A stretch of DNA of 64,000 nt from Alcanivorax sp. 24 (lineage in GTDB: Bacteria; Pseudomonadota; Gammaproteobacteria; Pseudomonadales; Alcanivoracaceae). The stretch is from the NCBI RefSeq assembly GCF_004360225.1, contig NZ_SNUA01000019.1, forward strand, positions 1-64,000. Reading direction: 5' to 3'. A program made the position numbers and the translations under genes. Below are positions 1 through 7,285 of the stretch, piece by piece; position 1 is the stretch's first letter, and each line of letters begins with the position of its first letter. The notes under the pieces are model-generated. The model made no database searches, was not told the DNA's origin, and saw only the letters and a program-made list of their open reading frames with translations.

Positions 1-102
1 AAAACCCAGGCCTTGGTCATACTCGCCCGCAAACTCGCTCGTATCGCCTTTGCCCTGATGAAGCACAAAACCCTCTATCAATCGGAGGGCCAAATCGCTT
101 GA
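1..102 (+). pseudogene. C-terminal end of an IS110-type transposase (cut by window edge)
   Basis: An open frame enters from the left edge and ends at the TGA at 100-102, giving 33 residues. The stretch ARKLARIAFALMKHK followed by a short tail resembles the C-terminus of IS110/IS1111 transposases, where a helix of the form 'MRKLLxIAxAL' closes the protein. Only the tail is visible, so the family call rests on general resemblance, and whether the element is intact cannot be judged. A REP-like element begins directly downstream. Confidence 0.5.
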
Positions 103-111
103 TCTCCAACA

Positions 112-222
112 TAGAATCTCCCACAGCAGCTTCGTAGCGTGATCCATGGGCGCCAGCCTGCTGGCGAAGGGAGCGTTAGAGCTTGCAAGACACCATCGAA
201 GCTCCCACAACGGCTTCGTGGA
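112..222. repeat. REP-like palindromic element, copy A
   Basis: Two copies of a CTCCCACARCRGCTTCGT motif lie in the same orientation at about 119-136 and 201-219, separated by sequence with GCCAGCCTGCTGGC. The motif is the reverse complement of the core CCACGAAGCCGCTGTGGGA seen at about 4892, 16206, 21111 and 50519. Nothing else is seen between the transposase tail and the gene at 346. Confidence 0.6.
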
Positions 223-345
223 ACCTTCCGAGGACAATGCCCGGGCAGGGAGTCCAGGGAACAGACCCTTGACATCTAATGCCTTCTTCATCAAATATTC
301 AATAAATCAATTGAATATTATTTTCATTAAGCAGGAATCACTGCC

Positions 346-852
346 ATGACCGATATCCTTGAATTCGTCATCCGTACGCTGCTGATCGGGGTCGGGGCCA
401 CCGCGATAACAGATGGTTATGCCCTGGCTGCGCGGCGCTTTCTTGGTTTGCCGGCGCCAAACTGGAGACTGGTGGGGCGTTGGGTGGGGCATCTGCCTCG
501 CGGTCAATGGGTCCACGACAACATCGCCACGGCCACTCCCATCAGTGGCGAAACGAGACTCGGCTGGCTTACCCACTATCTCATAGGCATTGGTTTCGCA
601 GGGCTGCTGCTGGCACTGACGGGGTTAGCCTGGGCCAGAGAGCCATCCCTATGGCCGGCGTTACTGTTCGGAGTGTGTTCCGTGGCGGCGCCTCTGTTGA
701 TTCTGCAGCCGGGCATGGGCGCCGGCGTGGCGGCCTCGAAGACCCCCAACCCGAATCAGGCCCGTCTCCGCAGTCTGGTCAACCACACGGTATTCGGAAT
801 CGGTCTGTTTCTGGCCGCCCGGCTGGGGCTTCTGCTTTGGCCCTCTCCCTAG
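346..852 (+). CDS. DUF2938-type inner-membrane protein
   Basis: Encodes 168 residues with several hydrophobic segments (about residues 5-30, 78-98, 103-122 and 145-165). The conserved N-terminal pattern with a polar loop (RWVGHLPRGQWVHDNI) and the asparagine-rich PNPNQARLRSLVNHTVFG segment resemble DUF2938 proteins, whose function is not established. No domain suggests an enzymatic role. It stands alone, with a short gap to a tiny membrane protein downstream on the same strand. The ATG start is preceded by GCAGGA, which can serve as a ribosome site. Confidence 0.65.
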   Translation: MTDILEFVIRTLLIGVGATAITDGYALAARRFLGLPAPNWRLVGRWVGHLPRGQWVHDNIATATPISGETRLGWLTHYLIGIGFAGLLLALTGLAWAREPSLWPALLFGVCSVAAPLLILQPGMGAGVAASKTPNPNQARLRSLVNHTVFGIGLFLAARLGLLLWPSP

Positions 853-954
853 CCCCCGCCTGCTACCCGAGCGACGTTTTACCTTTGTTGCCTTTACCTC
901 ACACGATAGGCGATTCTAGGGTGAATAAAGACTGATAGAGGAAAGGATCCGCCC

Positions 955-1131
955 ATGAAAGCACTCAGCATCATCATTCTGATCCTGGATATTTTCGCCA
1001 TCGTGAAGATCCTGCAATCCGGCGCCGAGGTGCCACAAAAGGCTTTGTGGATCGCGCTGGTGGTCATCGTGCCGGTGCTTGGCCTGATTCTCTGGGCCCT
1101 GCTGGGACCGGGCTCTCCGGTGAAACAGTGA
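955..1131 (+). CDS. Small two-helix membrane protein (PLDc_N-like)
   Basis: A 58-residue gene with a good ribosome site (GAGGAAAGGATCC upstream of ATG 955). The product has two hydrophobic segments (about 4-17 and 29-49) joined by a short polar linker with SGAEVPQKALW, then a short LGPGSPVKQ tail. This matches the small PLDc_N-type proteins related to the N-terminal membrane hairpin of cardiolipin synthases. Such a synthase lies just beyond at 1654-3105 on the other strand. The role is unknown. Confidence 0.6.
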   Translation: MKALSIIILILDIFAIVKILQSGAEVPQKALWIALVVIVPVLGLILWALLGPGSPVKQ

Positions 1132-1142
1132 CCCGGCCGTGA

Positions 1143-1634
1143 TCAGCCTCCCAATCCCAGATTCAGCAACAGCTGATTATCCCGGCTAAGCAACCAGAAC
1201 ATCACGCTGGCCAGAGACACCATTTGAAACTGCATGTGTTGCCGCCGTCCCCGTATCCAGGCTTCCGGCCAGTGTTCGCGGATAGCGGCCACCTTCTCCA
1301 TCAGAAACAGCAACATCACGGCGACGATCATCAGCAGCGCGGCGACCAGCGCCGGCACGAACGGCGTGGCGCTGGCCAGTAACCACAACAGCAGTACCGC
1401 CGGTGTCAGCGTCGCTTCCCCCCTTTGAACCTCCGCCCCCAGATACAATCCCGGGGGCAGCAACAGGAAAATCGCCACCAGCAGGGGCACCAGCGGTAAC
1501 CAGCCGTGCGCCACCGCTGGTGCCGGCAGCCAGATTGCGGTGGCCACCGCCACCACCAGCAGGCCATGCAGGAATTGCAGACGAATCAGGGTAACCAGAT
1601 GGGCGGGCAGTTCCGCATCCCGGGGCAGACGCAT
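1143..1634 (-). CDS. Hypothetical inner-membrane protein
   Basis: Encodes 163 residues if started at the ATG at 1634, which has AGAGGA just upstream; a longer frame exists but would run into the end of the cardiolipin synthase gene. Four hydrophobic helices can be seen (about residues 18-37, 40-62, 75-90 and 93-115), plus a fifth weaker one near the C-terminus. The cytoplasmic loops are rich in basic residues (RGRRQH). I do not recognise the family. It follows the cls gene by 19 bases on the same strand and is probably cotranscribed with it. Confidence 0.6.
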   Translation of the reverse strand: MRLPRDAELPAHLVTLIRLQFLHGLLVVAVATAIWLPAPAVAHGWLPLVPLLVAIFLLLPPGLYLGAEVQRGEATLTPAVLLLWLLASATPFVPALVAALLMIVAVMLLFLMEKVAAIREHWPEAWIRGRRQHMQFQMVSLASVMFWLLSRDNQLLLNLGLGG

Positions 1635-1653
1635 GGGGGTTCCTCTCAGCCTC

Positions 1654-3105
1654 TCAGAGATAGGGTTCCAGCATATGGGCCAGAGCATTACGCACGTTGC
1701 GCCAGGCTGCCATGGCCTGGAAGTCGGTATCGTCCATGCGCCTGGCGCCGGCGATCCGGCCGTCGATCAGGGTATTGACCTGTTCCGACAGCGGGCCATC
1801 GTAGCATTCCAGATCGAACTCGAAGTTCAGCCGCAAACTGCGCGCATCCCAGTTCCCCGAGCCAAGCTGTACCCAATGGCCGTCGACCGTCATCACTTTA
1901 CTGTGATCGAACGGCGGGGCCGAAAGATACAGATGCGCGCCACCGCGCACCAGCCATTTCAGCGCGTGAATGCTGGCCCACTGCACAAGACGCAGATTGT
2001 TCTTGCGCGGCACCACCAGTTCCACCTTGACGCCTTTGAGCAAGGCCAGCTGCAACGCCGCCATCAAGGTCTGGTCCGGCACGAAATAAGGCGTGACGAT
2101 GCGGATTTCCCGCTCCGCCGAGCCAATGGCGGCGAGCAGGGTCAGACGGCGTTTGTCGAAGTCCGCGTCCGGACCTGCGCTGATACCACGGGCACGCACC
2201 GTCCCCGGCGCCGGTTGCCCCTGATATTCCACCGTCAGGTTCTCGCCACAGGTGAACATCCAGTCCGCCGCGAAGGTACGCAGCAGATGCGCCACCACCG
2301 GCCCTTCCAGACGGGCATGCAAGTCGTGGGTCCGGGCCGGCTCCCGCACATAACCGGCACGCACATTCATGCCGCCGGTAAAGCCCAGGGTATGATCGAC
2401 GATCATCAATTTACGGTGATTTCGCAGGTTCATGTAAGGCATGCGCCACGGCGCCACCGAGTGCAGGAACCGCTCCACCCGTACTCCTCCCTTGCGTAAA
2501 CGGCGGGTCACCGAGGGCAAGGAGTACAAGGCGCCGACGCCATCCAGCAAGACTCTCACCTGCACGCCACGGGCGGCGGCCCGTGTCAGTGCCTCCACCA
2601 AGGGCTTGCCGGCCGCATCGTTGCCGAAGATATAGGTGGCCATGAAGACACTGTGCTGTGCTTCCTCCACCGCCTGTGCCATCAAATGCAGGGCCTCGCG
2701 GGCCTCATGCATGGTGATGCGATTGCCGGCGGTCAAAGGCAACCGCGTAAGGCGCCCCACCAGCCGCGACAGCACACGCAATTGCGGTGCCTGCACCGTG
2801 TCCTCGGCAACCGATTCCGTGCTCTGCAGAGTATCAATGCCGCCGCCGGTAAGCTGCCGGGCTCGGCGCTGGATACGATTGACCCCGAGCAGCAGGTACA
2901 ACAAGGCGCCCAGGAACGGCACCAGCCAGACCAGGCCGGTCCAGGCCGCGGCGGCACGGGCGTCCCGTTTGTGCTGGGCCACATGGACGGTCACCCACAC
3001 CGCCAACCCCACGCCCACCGGCGCGACAATCGCCAGCCAGAACGCTTCCAGCCAGGCCGAGGCCTGCTCCACCCACAGCAAAGCCGTATGTATAAAGTCG
3101 TTCAC
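1654..3105 (-). CDS. cls: Cardiolipin synthase (phospholipase D family)
   Basis: The 483-residue product has an N-terminal membrane hairpin (about residues 20-40 and 57-74, PLDc_N type) and two phospholipase D HKD motifs: H230/K232/D237 in HRKLMIVD and H401/K403/D408 in HSKVMTVD, the second followed by GSGNWD. This is the standard bacterial Cls layout and length. The enzyme condenses two phosphatidylglycerols into cardiolipin and glycerol at the inner membrane. The start is GTG at 3105, because the nearby in-frame ATG alternatives are interrupted. Which Cls subtype (ClsA, B or C) is not settled; the N-terminal hairpin favours ClsA. Confidence 0.9.
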   Translation of the reverse strand: MNDFIHTALLWVEQASAWLEAFWLAIVAPVGVGLAVWVTVHVAQHKRDARAAAAWTGLVWLVPFLGALLYLLLGVNRIQRRARQLTGGGIDTLQSTESVAEDTVQAPQLRVLSRLVGRLTRLPLTAGNRITMHEAREALHLMAQAVEEAQHSVFMATYIFGNDAAGKPLVEALTRAAARGVQVRVLLDGVGALYSLPSVTRRLRKGGVRVERFLHSVAPWRMPYMNLRNHRKLMIVDHTLGFTGGMNVRAGYVREPARTHDLHARLEGPVVAHLLRTFAADWMFTCGENLTVEYQGQPAPGTVRARGISAGPDADFDKRRLTLLAAIGSAEREIRIVTPYFVPDQTLMAALQLALLKGVKVELVVPRKNNLRLVQWASIHALKWLVRGGAHLYLSAPPFDHSKVMTVDGHWVQLGSGNWDARSLRLNFEFDLECYDGPLSEQVNTLIDGRIAGARRMDDTDFQAMAAWRNVRNALAHMLEPYL

Positions 3106-3443
3106 CTCATCGCCTCGCCCAGAGCCTGTTCACGATCTTTACGCCACCGCGCCGGGCAAACATAGCATATTGCCTTACTCGAGGCTTGCGGCCGTAATTT
3201 TGCTCTTTTATTTTCAATAACTTACAATCGTCATCCGTTTTTCACCCTCCGCGTCCAACAGGCGCACCGGGTCGGAATCTTCCGCCCATTTGAAGTGCCA
3301 TCATCGCCCGGTCATCCGTGTCGGCGATCATCGGCGAACTCCAGGATCGGCCTCGCCGGTCACTCTGAAAGCAGAAACCTGCTGGTCCCTTGACCAGTGT
3401 ACCGACCCCTTTGCGGCGTCGGCACGGCATGAGGAACACAAGC
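3106..3443. other. Divergent intergenic region between cls and the radical SAM gene
   Basis: About 340 bases with no credible gene. It should hold the promoters of both divergent genes. The middle is locally AT-rich (about 3193-3245). The sequence AGAGCCTGTTCACGATC at about 3120 recurs with changes upstream of dapA (about 53711) and before bcp (about 54491). Its meaning is unknown. Confidence 0.4.
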
Positions 3444-4799
3444 ATGCAAGAAACCAACACCGTGATACCGCTGCGCGAGCATCACGACACCGACTTCGGC
3501 GAACCCCGTCGCTTCAAGGTGTATACCGCCCGCCAGTTGGACAAGATCGAGCCGCTCCAGCGGTTGGACGAGGAAGCCCGTTTCGCCATGGACGTGGTCG
3601 CCAGCGTCCTGCCCTTTCGGGTCAATGAGTATGTCATCGAGGAACTGATCGATTGGGACAAAGTGCCCGACGACCCGATCTATCAGCTCACCTTCCCGCA
3701 GAAGGGCATGCTCGCGCCGGAACACTTTGACCGGGTGGCGGCAGCCATGCGAGGCGGCGACAAGGACACCCTGGACCAGGCCATCGCCGAAGTCCGCGAG
3801 GCGCTCAATCCGCACCCCGCCGGGCAGATGGAACATAACATCCCGGAAGTGGACGGCGAACGCATCAACGGTCTGCAGCACAAGTACGATGAAACCGTGC
3901 TGTTCTTCCCCAGCCAGGGCCAGGTGTGCCACAGCTATTGCACGTTCTGCTTCCGCTGGGCTCAGTTCATCGGCGACAACGATCTGAAGATCGCCGCCAA
4001 GGAAGCCGGGCAACTGAAGAAGTACATCCAGGCGCACCCGGAAATCACCGATGTGCTGATCACCGGCGGCGATCCGCTGGTGATGAAGACCAAGAACCTG
4101 CGCGCCCACATCGAACCGCTGCTGGAACTGGAGCAACTGCGCACCATCCGCATCGGTTCCAAGGCGTTGACGTTCTGGCCATACCGGTTTGTCTCCGACA
4201 ACGACGCCGCCGACCTGCTGGACCTGTTCCGCGAAGTGACAGCTTCCGGTAAGCATCTGGCCTTGATGGCGCACTATAACCACTGGAAGGAACTGGAGCC
4301 GCCCATCGCCCGGGAGGCGATCCGCCGGGTTCGTGCCACCGGTGCCCAGATCCGGGCCCAGGGTCCGCTGCTGGCGCACATCAATGACGATGCCGATGAC
4401 TGGGCGCGCCTGTGGCAAACCCAGGTGGAACTGGGCGTGGTGCCCTATTACATGTTCGTGGAACGGGACACCGGCGCCCGTCATTACTTCGAGGTGCCGC
4501 TGGCCAAGGCCTGGCAAATTTACCGGGGCGCCATGAAACAGGTGTCCGGCCTGGCCCGCACCGCCCGCGGACCGAGCATGTCCAGCCACCCGGGCAAGGT
4601 GGAGATTCAGGGAGTAACGGAAATTCACGGCGAGAAAGTGTTCGTGCTACGTTTCATCCAGGGCCGCAATCCGGATTGGGTGCAACGGCCGTTCTTCGCC
4701 AAATACAACAACGAGGCCACCTGGCTGAACCATCTGGAACCGGCCTTCGGCGAAGAGAAATTCTTCTTCGAGGACGAACTGGCGGCGATGGAGAGCTGA
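3444..4799 (+). CDS. KamA-family radical SAM aminomutase
   Basis: The product (451 residues from ATG 3444, with GAGGA eight bases upstream) carries the radical SAM cluster motif C162-x3-C166-x2-C169 in VCHSYCTFCFRW. Near the C-terminus HPGK (Lys about 385) fits the PLP-binding lysine of lysine 2,3-aminomutases. The family moves an amino group from the alpha to the beta carbon using a 4Fe-4S cluster, S-adenosylmethionine and PLP. At 451 residues it is clearly longer than EpmB (about 340), so it is not the EF-P modification enzyme. The substrate (lysine, glutamate or arginine) cannot be told from sequence alone. No acetyltransferase that would make N-acetyl-beta-lysine lies next to it. An upstream ATG at 3429 and a TTG at 3390 are alternative starts. 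Confidence 0.8.
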   Translation: MQETNTVIPLREHHDTDFGEPRRFKVYTARQLDKIEPLQRLDEEARFAMDVVASVLPFRVNEYVIEELIDWDKVPDDPIYQLTFPQKGMLAPEHFDRVAAAMRGGDKDTLDQAIAEVREALNPHPAGQMEHNIPEVDGERINGLQHKYDETVLFFPSQGQVCHSYCTFCFRWAQFIGDNDLKIAAKEAGQLKKYIQAHPEITDVLITGGDPLVMKTKNLRAHIEPLLELEQLRTIRIGSKALTFWPYRFVSDNDAADLLDLFREVTASGKHLALMAHYNHWKELEPPIAREAIRRVRATGAQIRAQGPLLAHINDDADDWARLWQTQVELGVVPYYMFVERDTGARHYFEVPLAKAWQIYRGAMKQVSGLARTARGPSMSSHPGKVEIQGVTEIHGEKVFVLRFIQGRNPDWVQRPFFAKYNNEATWLNHLEPAFGEEKFFFEDELAAMES

Positions 4800-4861
4800 G
4801 CTTCTCAAACATCTCGGTCCGGGGACCGATGAGTCCCACGAATTTGGCAGTCCCCAGCGCT

Positions 4862-4950
4862 TGAACGCCTATGCACTGGCAAGCCAGCTTCCCACGGAAG
4901 GGCCACGAAGCCGCTGTGGGAAGCCTGCTTGCTCGCGAATCGGCGTGCGG
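4862..4950. repeat. REP-like palindromic element, copy B
   Basis: The sequence contains CCACGAAGCCGCTGTGGGA followed by GCTTGCTCGCGAAT, preceded by the partly complementary GCAAGCCAGCTTCCCACGG. It lies between the 3' ends of two convergent genes, the usual place for REP elements. Confidence 0.7.
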
Positions 4951-4972
4951 ACATGCTGGCGTGACTTGTCTG

Positions 4973-6370
4973 TCACAACAACGCCGCCAGCCGCGCCAGG
5001 CCCTTCTCCACCCGATTGTCCCAACGCACCGCGCAATTCAACCGCAGGCAGGATGAGAACTTGTTGCCAGTGGAAAACAACGCCCCCGGCGCGAAGCTCA
5101 CCCCCTCCCGCAAGGCCTGTTCCGCCAATTCAGTGGTATCGGTCTGCCCCGGCAGTTCCACCCACAGCACGAAACCGCCCGCCGGGCGGCTGATCCGGGT
5201 CCCCTCCGGAAATAGCTGTTCCACCCTCGACGTCATGCGCGCCACCGCCTTGGCGTGCTCACCACGCAATTGCCGCAGGAAGCGGTCGTAATGGCCGCGC
5301 TCCAGATAGCGCGCCATCGCCAACTGCGAGGCCGTCGCCACCGACACCGTATTAATGAACTGCAAATACTCGGCACGCCTTTGCTGATCGCCGGGCACCA
5401 ACCAGCCCACCCTCAATCCCGCGGACAATGTCTTCGAGGATGACGCGCAGTAATACACCAGCCCGTCCCGATCCCAGCTTTTCACCGGCCGCGGACGCGG
5501 CCCGGACAAGGGCAAATCACCGTAGATATCGTCTTCCACCAGAGGCACCCGATATTGGCGCAATAATGACAGCAACGCCTGCTTGTCCTGATCGGCAAGA
5601 CACGACCCCAATGGGTTGGCGAAATTGGTGACCAGCACACAGGCCTTCACCGGCCAGCGCTCCAGCGCCTGTGACAACGCCTCCAGGGAAATCCCCCGCC
5701 GCGGGTCGGCGGGGATCTCCAGCGCTTTCAGCCCCAGTGACTCCAATACCTGCAACAACCCGTAATAGGTGGGTGATTCCACCACCACGGTATCGCCGGG
5801 CTTGGTCAGCAGTTTCAACGCAATGGTCACCGCCTCCTGGCAACTGTTGGTAATCAGCACCTGATCCGGCGACACCGGACATTGCAACGCCACCAGACGA
5901 CGGGCAATGGCCTGACGCAATTCCAGAGCGCCCGGAGGAAATTCATAGCCGACACAGCGGCGCCGCTGCTCCCGCAGCACCGAATGGAAGGCTCGCTCGA
6001 TCGCCGCCACCGGCATGAAATCCGGGTCCGGAACCGCCGCCCCGAAATTCACTAGCGACGGATCATTGACCGCCTGGATCAGCTCCAACACCCGATCTTG
6101 ACCACTCACCGCCCTCGGTCCCGCGCTGGCACGGCGCATACGCGGCGCATCGAAACGCGCCGGGGGTCGCGACACGTAGTAACCGGATCGGGGACGCGCT
6201 TCCAGCACACCGCGTTGTTCCAGTTCACGACAAGCGCTCACCGCCGTGGCCACGCTGACATTGTGCTGGTGGCTCAGTCTTCGCACTCCCGGAAGGCGCT
6301 GCCCGACATCGTAGACGCGCTTCTCAATCAGCGTCTGCAACTGGTCGGCCAGTTGGTGATAGAGGGTCAT
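4973..6370 (-). CDS. MocR/PdxR-type transcriptional regulator (GntR HTH fused to aminotransferase fold)
   Basis: From the ATG at 6370 the product has 465 residues. Residues 1-70 form a GntR-type winged helix (LYHQLADQLQTLIEKR, then VSVATAVSACRELEQRGV). Residues about 95-465 form a class I aminotransferase-like domain with SSSKTLSAGLRVGW around the PLP lysine and TNFANPLG. MocR regulators use PLP or amino compounds as effectors and often control a divergent gene. Here that gene is a LysE-type exporter at 6624. A pair of direct repeats (6531 and 6561) in the shared upstream region could be its binding sites. The open frame extends further to 6544, but that part lacks family similarity. Confidence 0.85.
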   Translation of the reverse strand: MTLYHQLADQLQTLIEKRVYDVGQRLPGVRRLSHQHNVSVATAVSACRELEQRGVLEARPRSGYYVSRPPARFDAPRMRRASAGPRAVSGQDRVLELIQAVNDPSLVNFGAAVPDPDFMPVAAIERAFHSVLREQRRRCVGYEFPPGALELRQAIARRLVALQCPVSPDQVLITNSCQEAVTIALKLLTKPGDTVVVESPTYYGLLQVLESLGLKALEIPADPRRGISLEALSQALERWPVKACVLVTNFANPLGSCLADQDKQALLSLLRQYRVPLVEDDIYGDLPLSGPRPRPVKSWDRDGLVYYCASSSKTLSAGLRVGWLVPGDQQRRAEYLQFINTVSVATASQLAMARYLERGHYDRFLRQLRGEHAKAVARMTSRVEQLFPEGTRISRPAGGFVLWVELPGQTDTTELAEQALREGVSFAPGALFSTGNKFSSCLRLNCAVRWDNRVEKGLARLAALL

Positions 6371-6473
6371 GACAGCAGTCTCCAATTCAGGCGGCGTGCT
6401 CCACCAGGGAGCCTCCGAAAAACGCTCCGCCGTCCATGGCAGCCCCCCTGCGGGCCGTCGCCACCACGACGTC

Positions 6474-6498
6474 AAAAATCGTTCCTGACGATTTTTTT
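6474..6498 (+). terminator. Hairpin with T-run between mocR-type gene and lysE-type gene
   Basis: AAAAATCGT (6474-6482) pairs with ACGATTTTT (6488-6496), and seven T residues follow on the plus strand. It looks like a rho-independent terminator but sits between divergent genes, upstream of both. It could stop antisense or leader transcription. Function unproven. Confidence 0.5.
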
Positions 6499-6530
6499 GG
6501 GCTCCCTGGCACAGATGGCCCAGCCCGAAA

Positions 6531-6570
6531 CTGTACCGGTTCAAATTGTCATTTTTATATCTGTATCCCT
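6531..6570 (+). promoter_or_regulatory. Direct repeats, candidate MocR-type operator and exporter promoter region
   Basis: CTGTACCGGT at 6531 and CTGTATCCCT at 6561 are imperfect direct repeats 30 bases apart, flanking an AT-rich stretch (TCATTTTTATAT). MocR regulators are known to bind direct repeats near divergent promoters. Assignment to the neighbouring MocR gene is inference. Confidence 0.35.
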
Positions 6571-6623
6571 GCCTGACGCAAGCTTAATCTGACCTTTCTT
6601 GGCACCTGCTTTAAAGAGGTCAC

Positions 6624-7226
6624 ATGGGATATTGGGAAACACTGCTGCCTTTGGCCGGATTCGTGACGGTGATGACCGGCACCCCCGGCCCCAACAACCT
6701 GATGCTGATGGCTTCCGGCGCCAACGCCGGATTCCGCCGCTCGCTGCCACACATCATGGGCATCCTGGTGGGCTGCCAGATTCTGCTGTTCTGTGTGGCG
6801 CTGGGACTCGGGCAGCTACTGAGCCGCTTTCCGCAACTGTCTCTGACGTTGCGTATTCTCGGCGTGCTCTTTTTGCTCTATCTGGCCTGGCAACTGGTAC
6901 GGCACCGCCATACGCCACTGCGCGGCGATCACCGTGGCGCGCCCCTGACGTTCTGGCAGGCCGCGTTGTTCCAATGGGTCAACCCCAAGGCCTGGATGAT
7001 GATGGTTACCGCCGTGGCCACCTATACCGATCCGGTGCATTTCTCCGCCAGCCTGGCTCTGGTGGCCTTGTGCTTCTTCTTTCTCGGCCTGCCACTGATT
7101 TCCCTGTGGAATCTCGGCGGCGTGGCCTTGCAGGGTTGGCTGCAGCACGGACGACGGCTGGGCCACTTCAATCTGGCCATGGCGGCCCTGTTGTTATTGT
7201 CGCTTTACCCCACGTTCATGCCGTGA
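6624..7226 (+). CDS. LysE/RhtB-family amino acid exporter
   Basis: The 200-residue product has the family signature near the N-terminus (TGTPGPNNLMLMASG) and five to six membrane helices, with GILVGCQ and the WVNPKAWMM motif at about 122-130. RhtB/LysE proteins export amino acids or their derivatives by proton exchange across the inner membrane. It starts at ATG 6624 with AGAGG upstream. It is divergent from a MocR-type regulator that may control it. The transported substrate is unknown. Confidence 0.85.
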   Translation: MGYWETLLPLAGFVTVMTGTPGPNNLMLMASGANAGFRRSLPHIMGILVGCQILLFCVALGLGQLLSRFPQLSLTLRILGVLFLLYLAWQLVRHRHTPLRGDHRGAPLTFWQAALFQWVNPKAWMMMVTAVATYTDPVHFSASLALVALCFFFLGLPLISLWNLGGVALQGWLQHGRRLGHFNLAMAALLLLSLYPTFMP

Positions 7227-7285
7227 TGCCAGGGCCGCGCTGACGTACACTGACGTGATCGTCGAATCAGTCCTGGGAACCTGGC

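Noticed and set aside
1540..2499. Long open frame on the plus strand across the cardiolipin synthase gene
   Set aside because: It is antisense to a well-supported Cls gene with two HKD motifs, and its composition (His/Arg/Gln-rich) is that of a shadow frame.
3360..4628. 422-codon open frame antisense to the radical SAM gene
   Set aside because: It has no recognisable domain, and the sense strand encodes a complete KamA-family protein.
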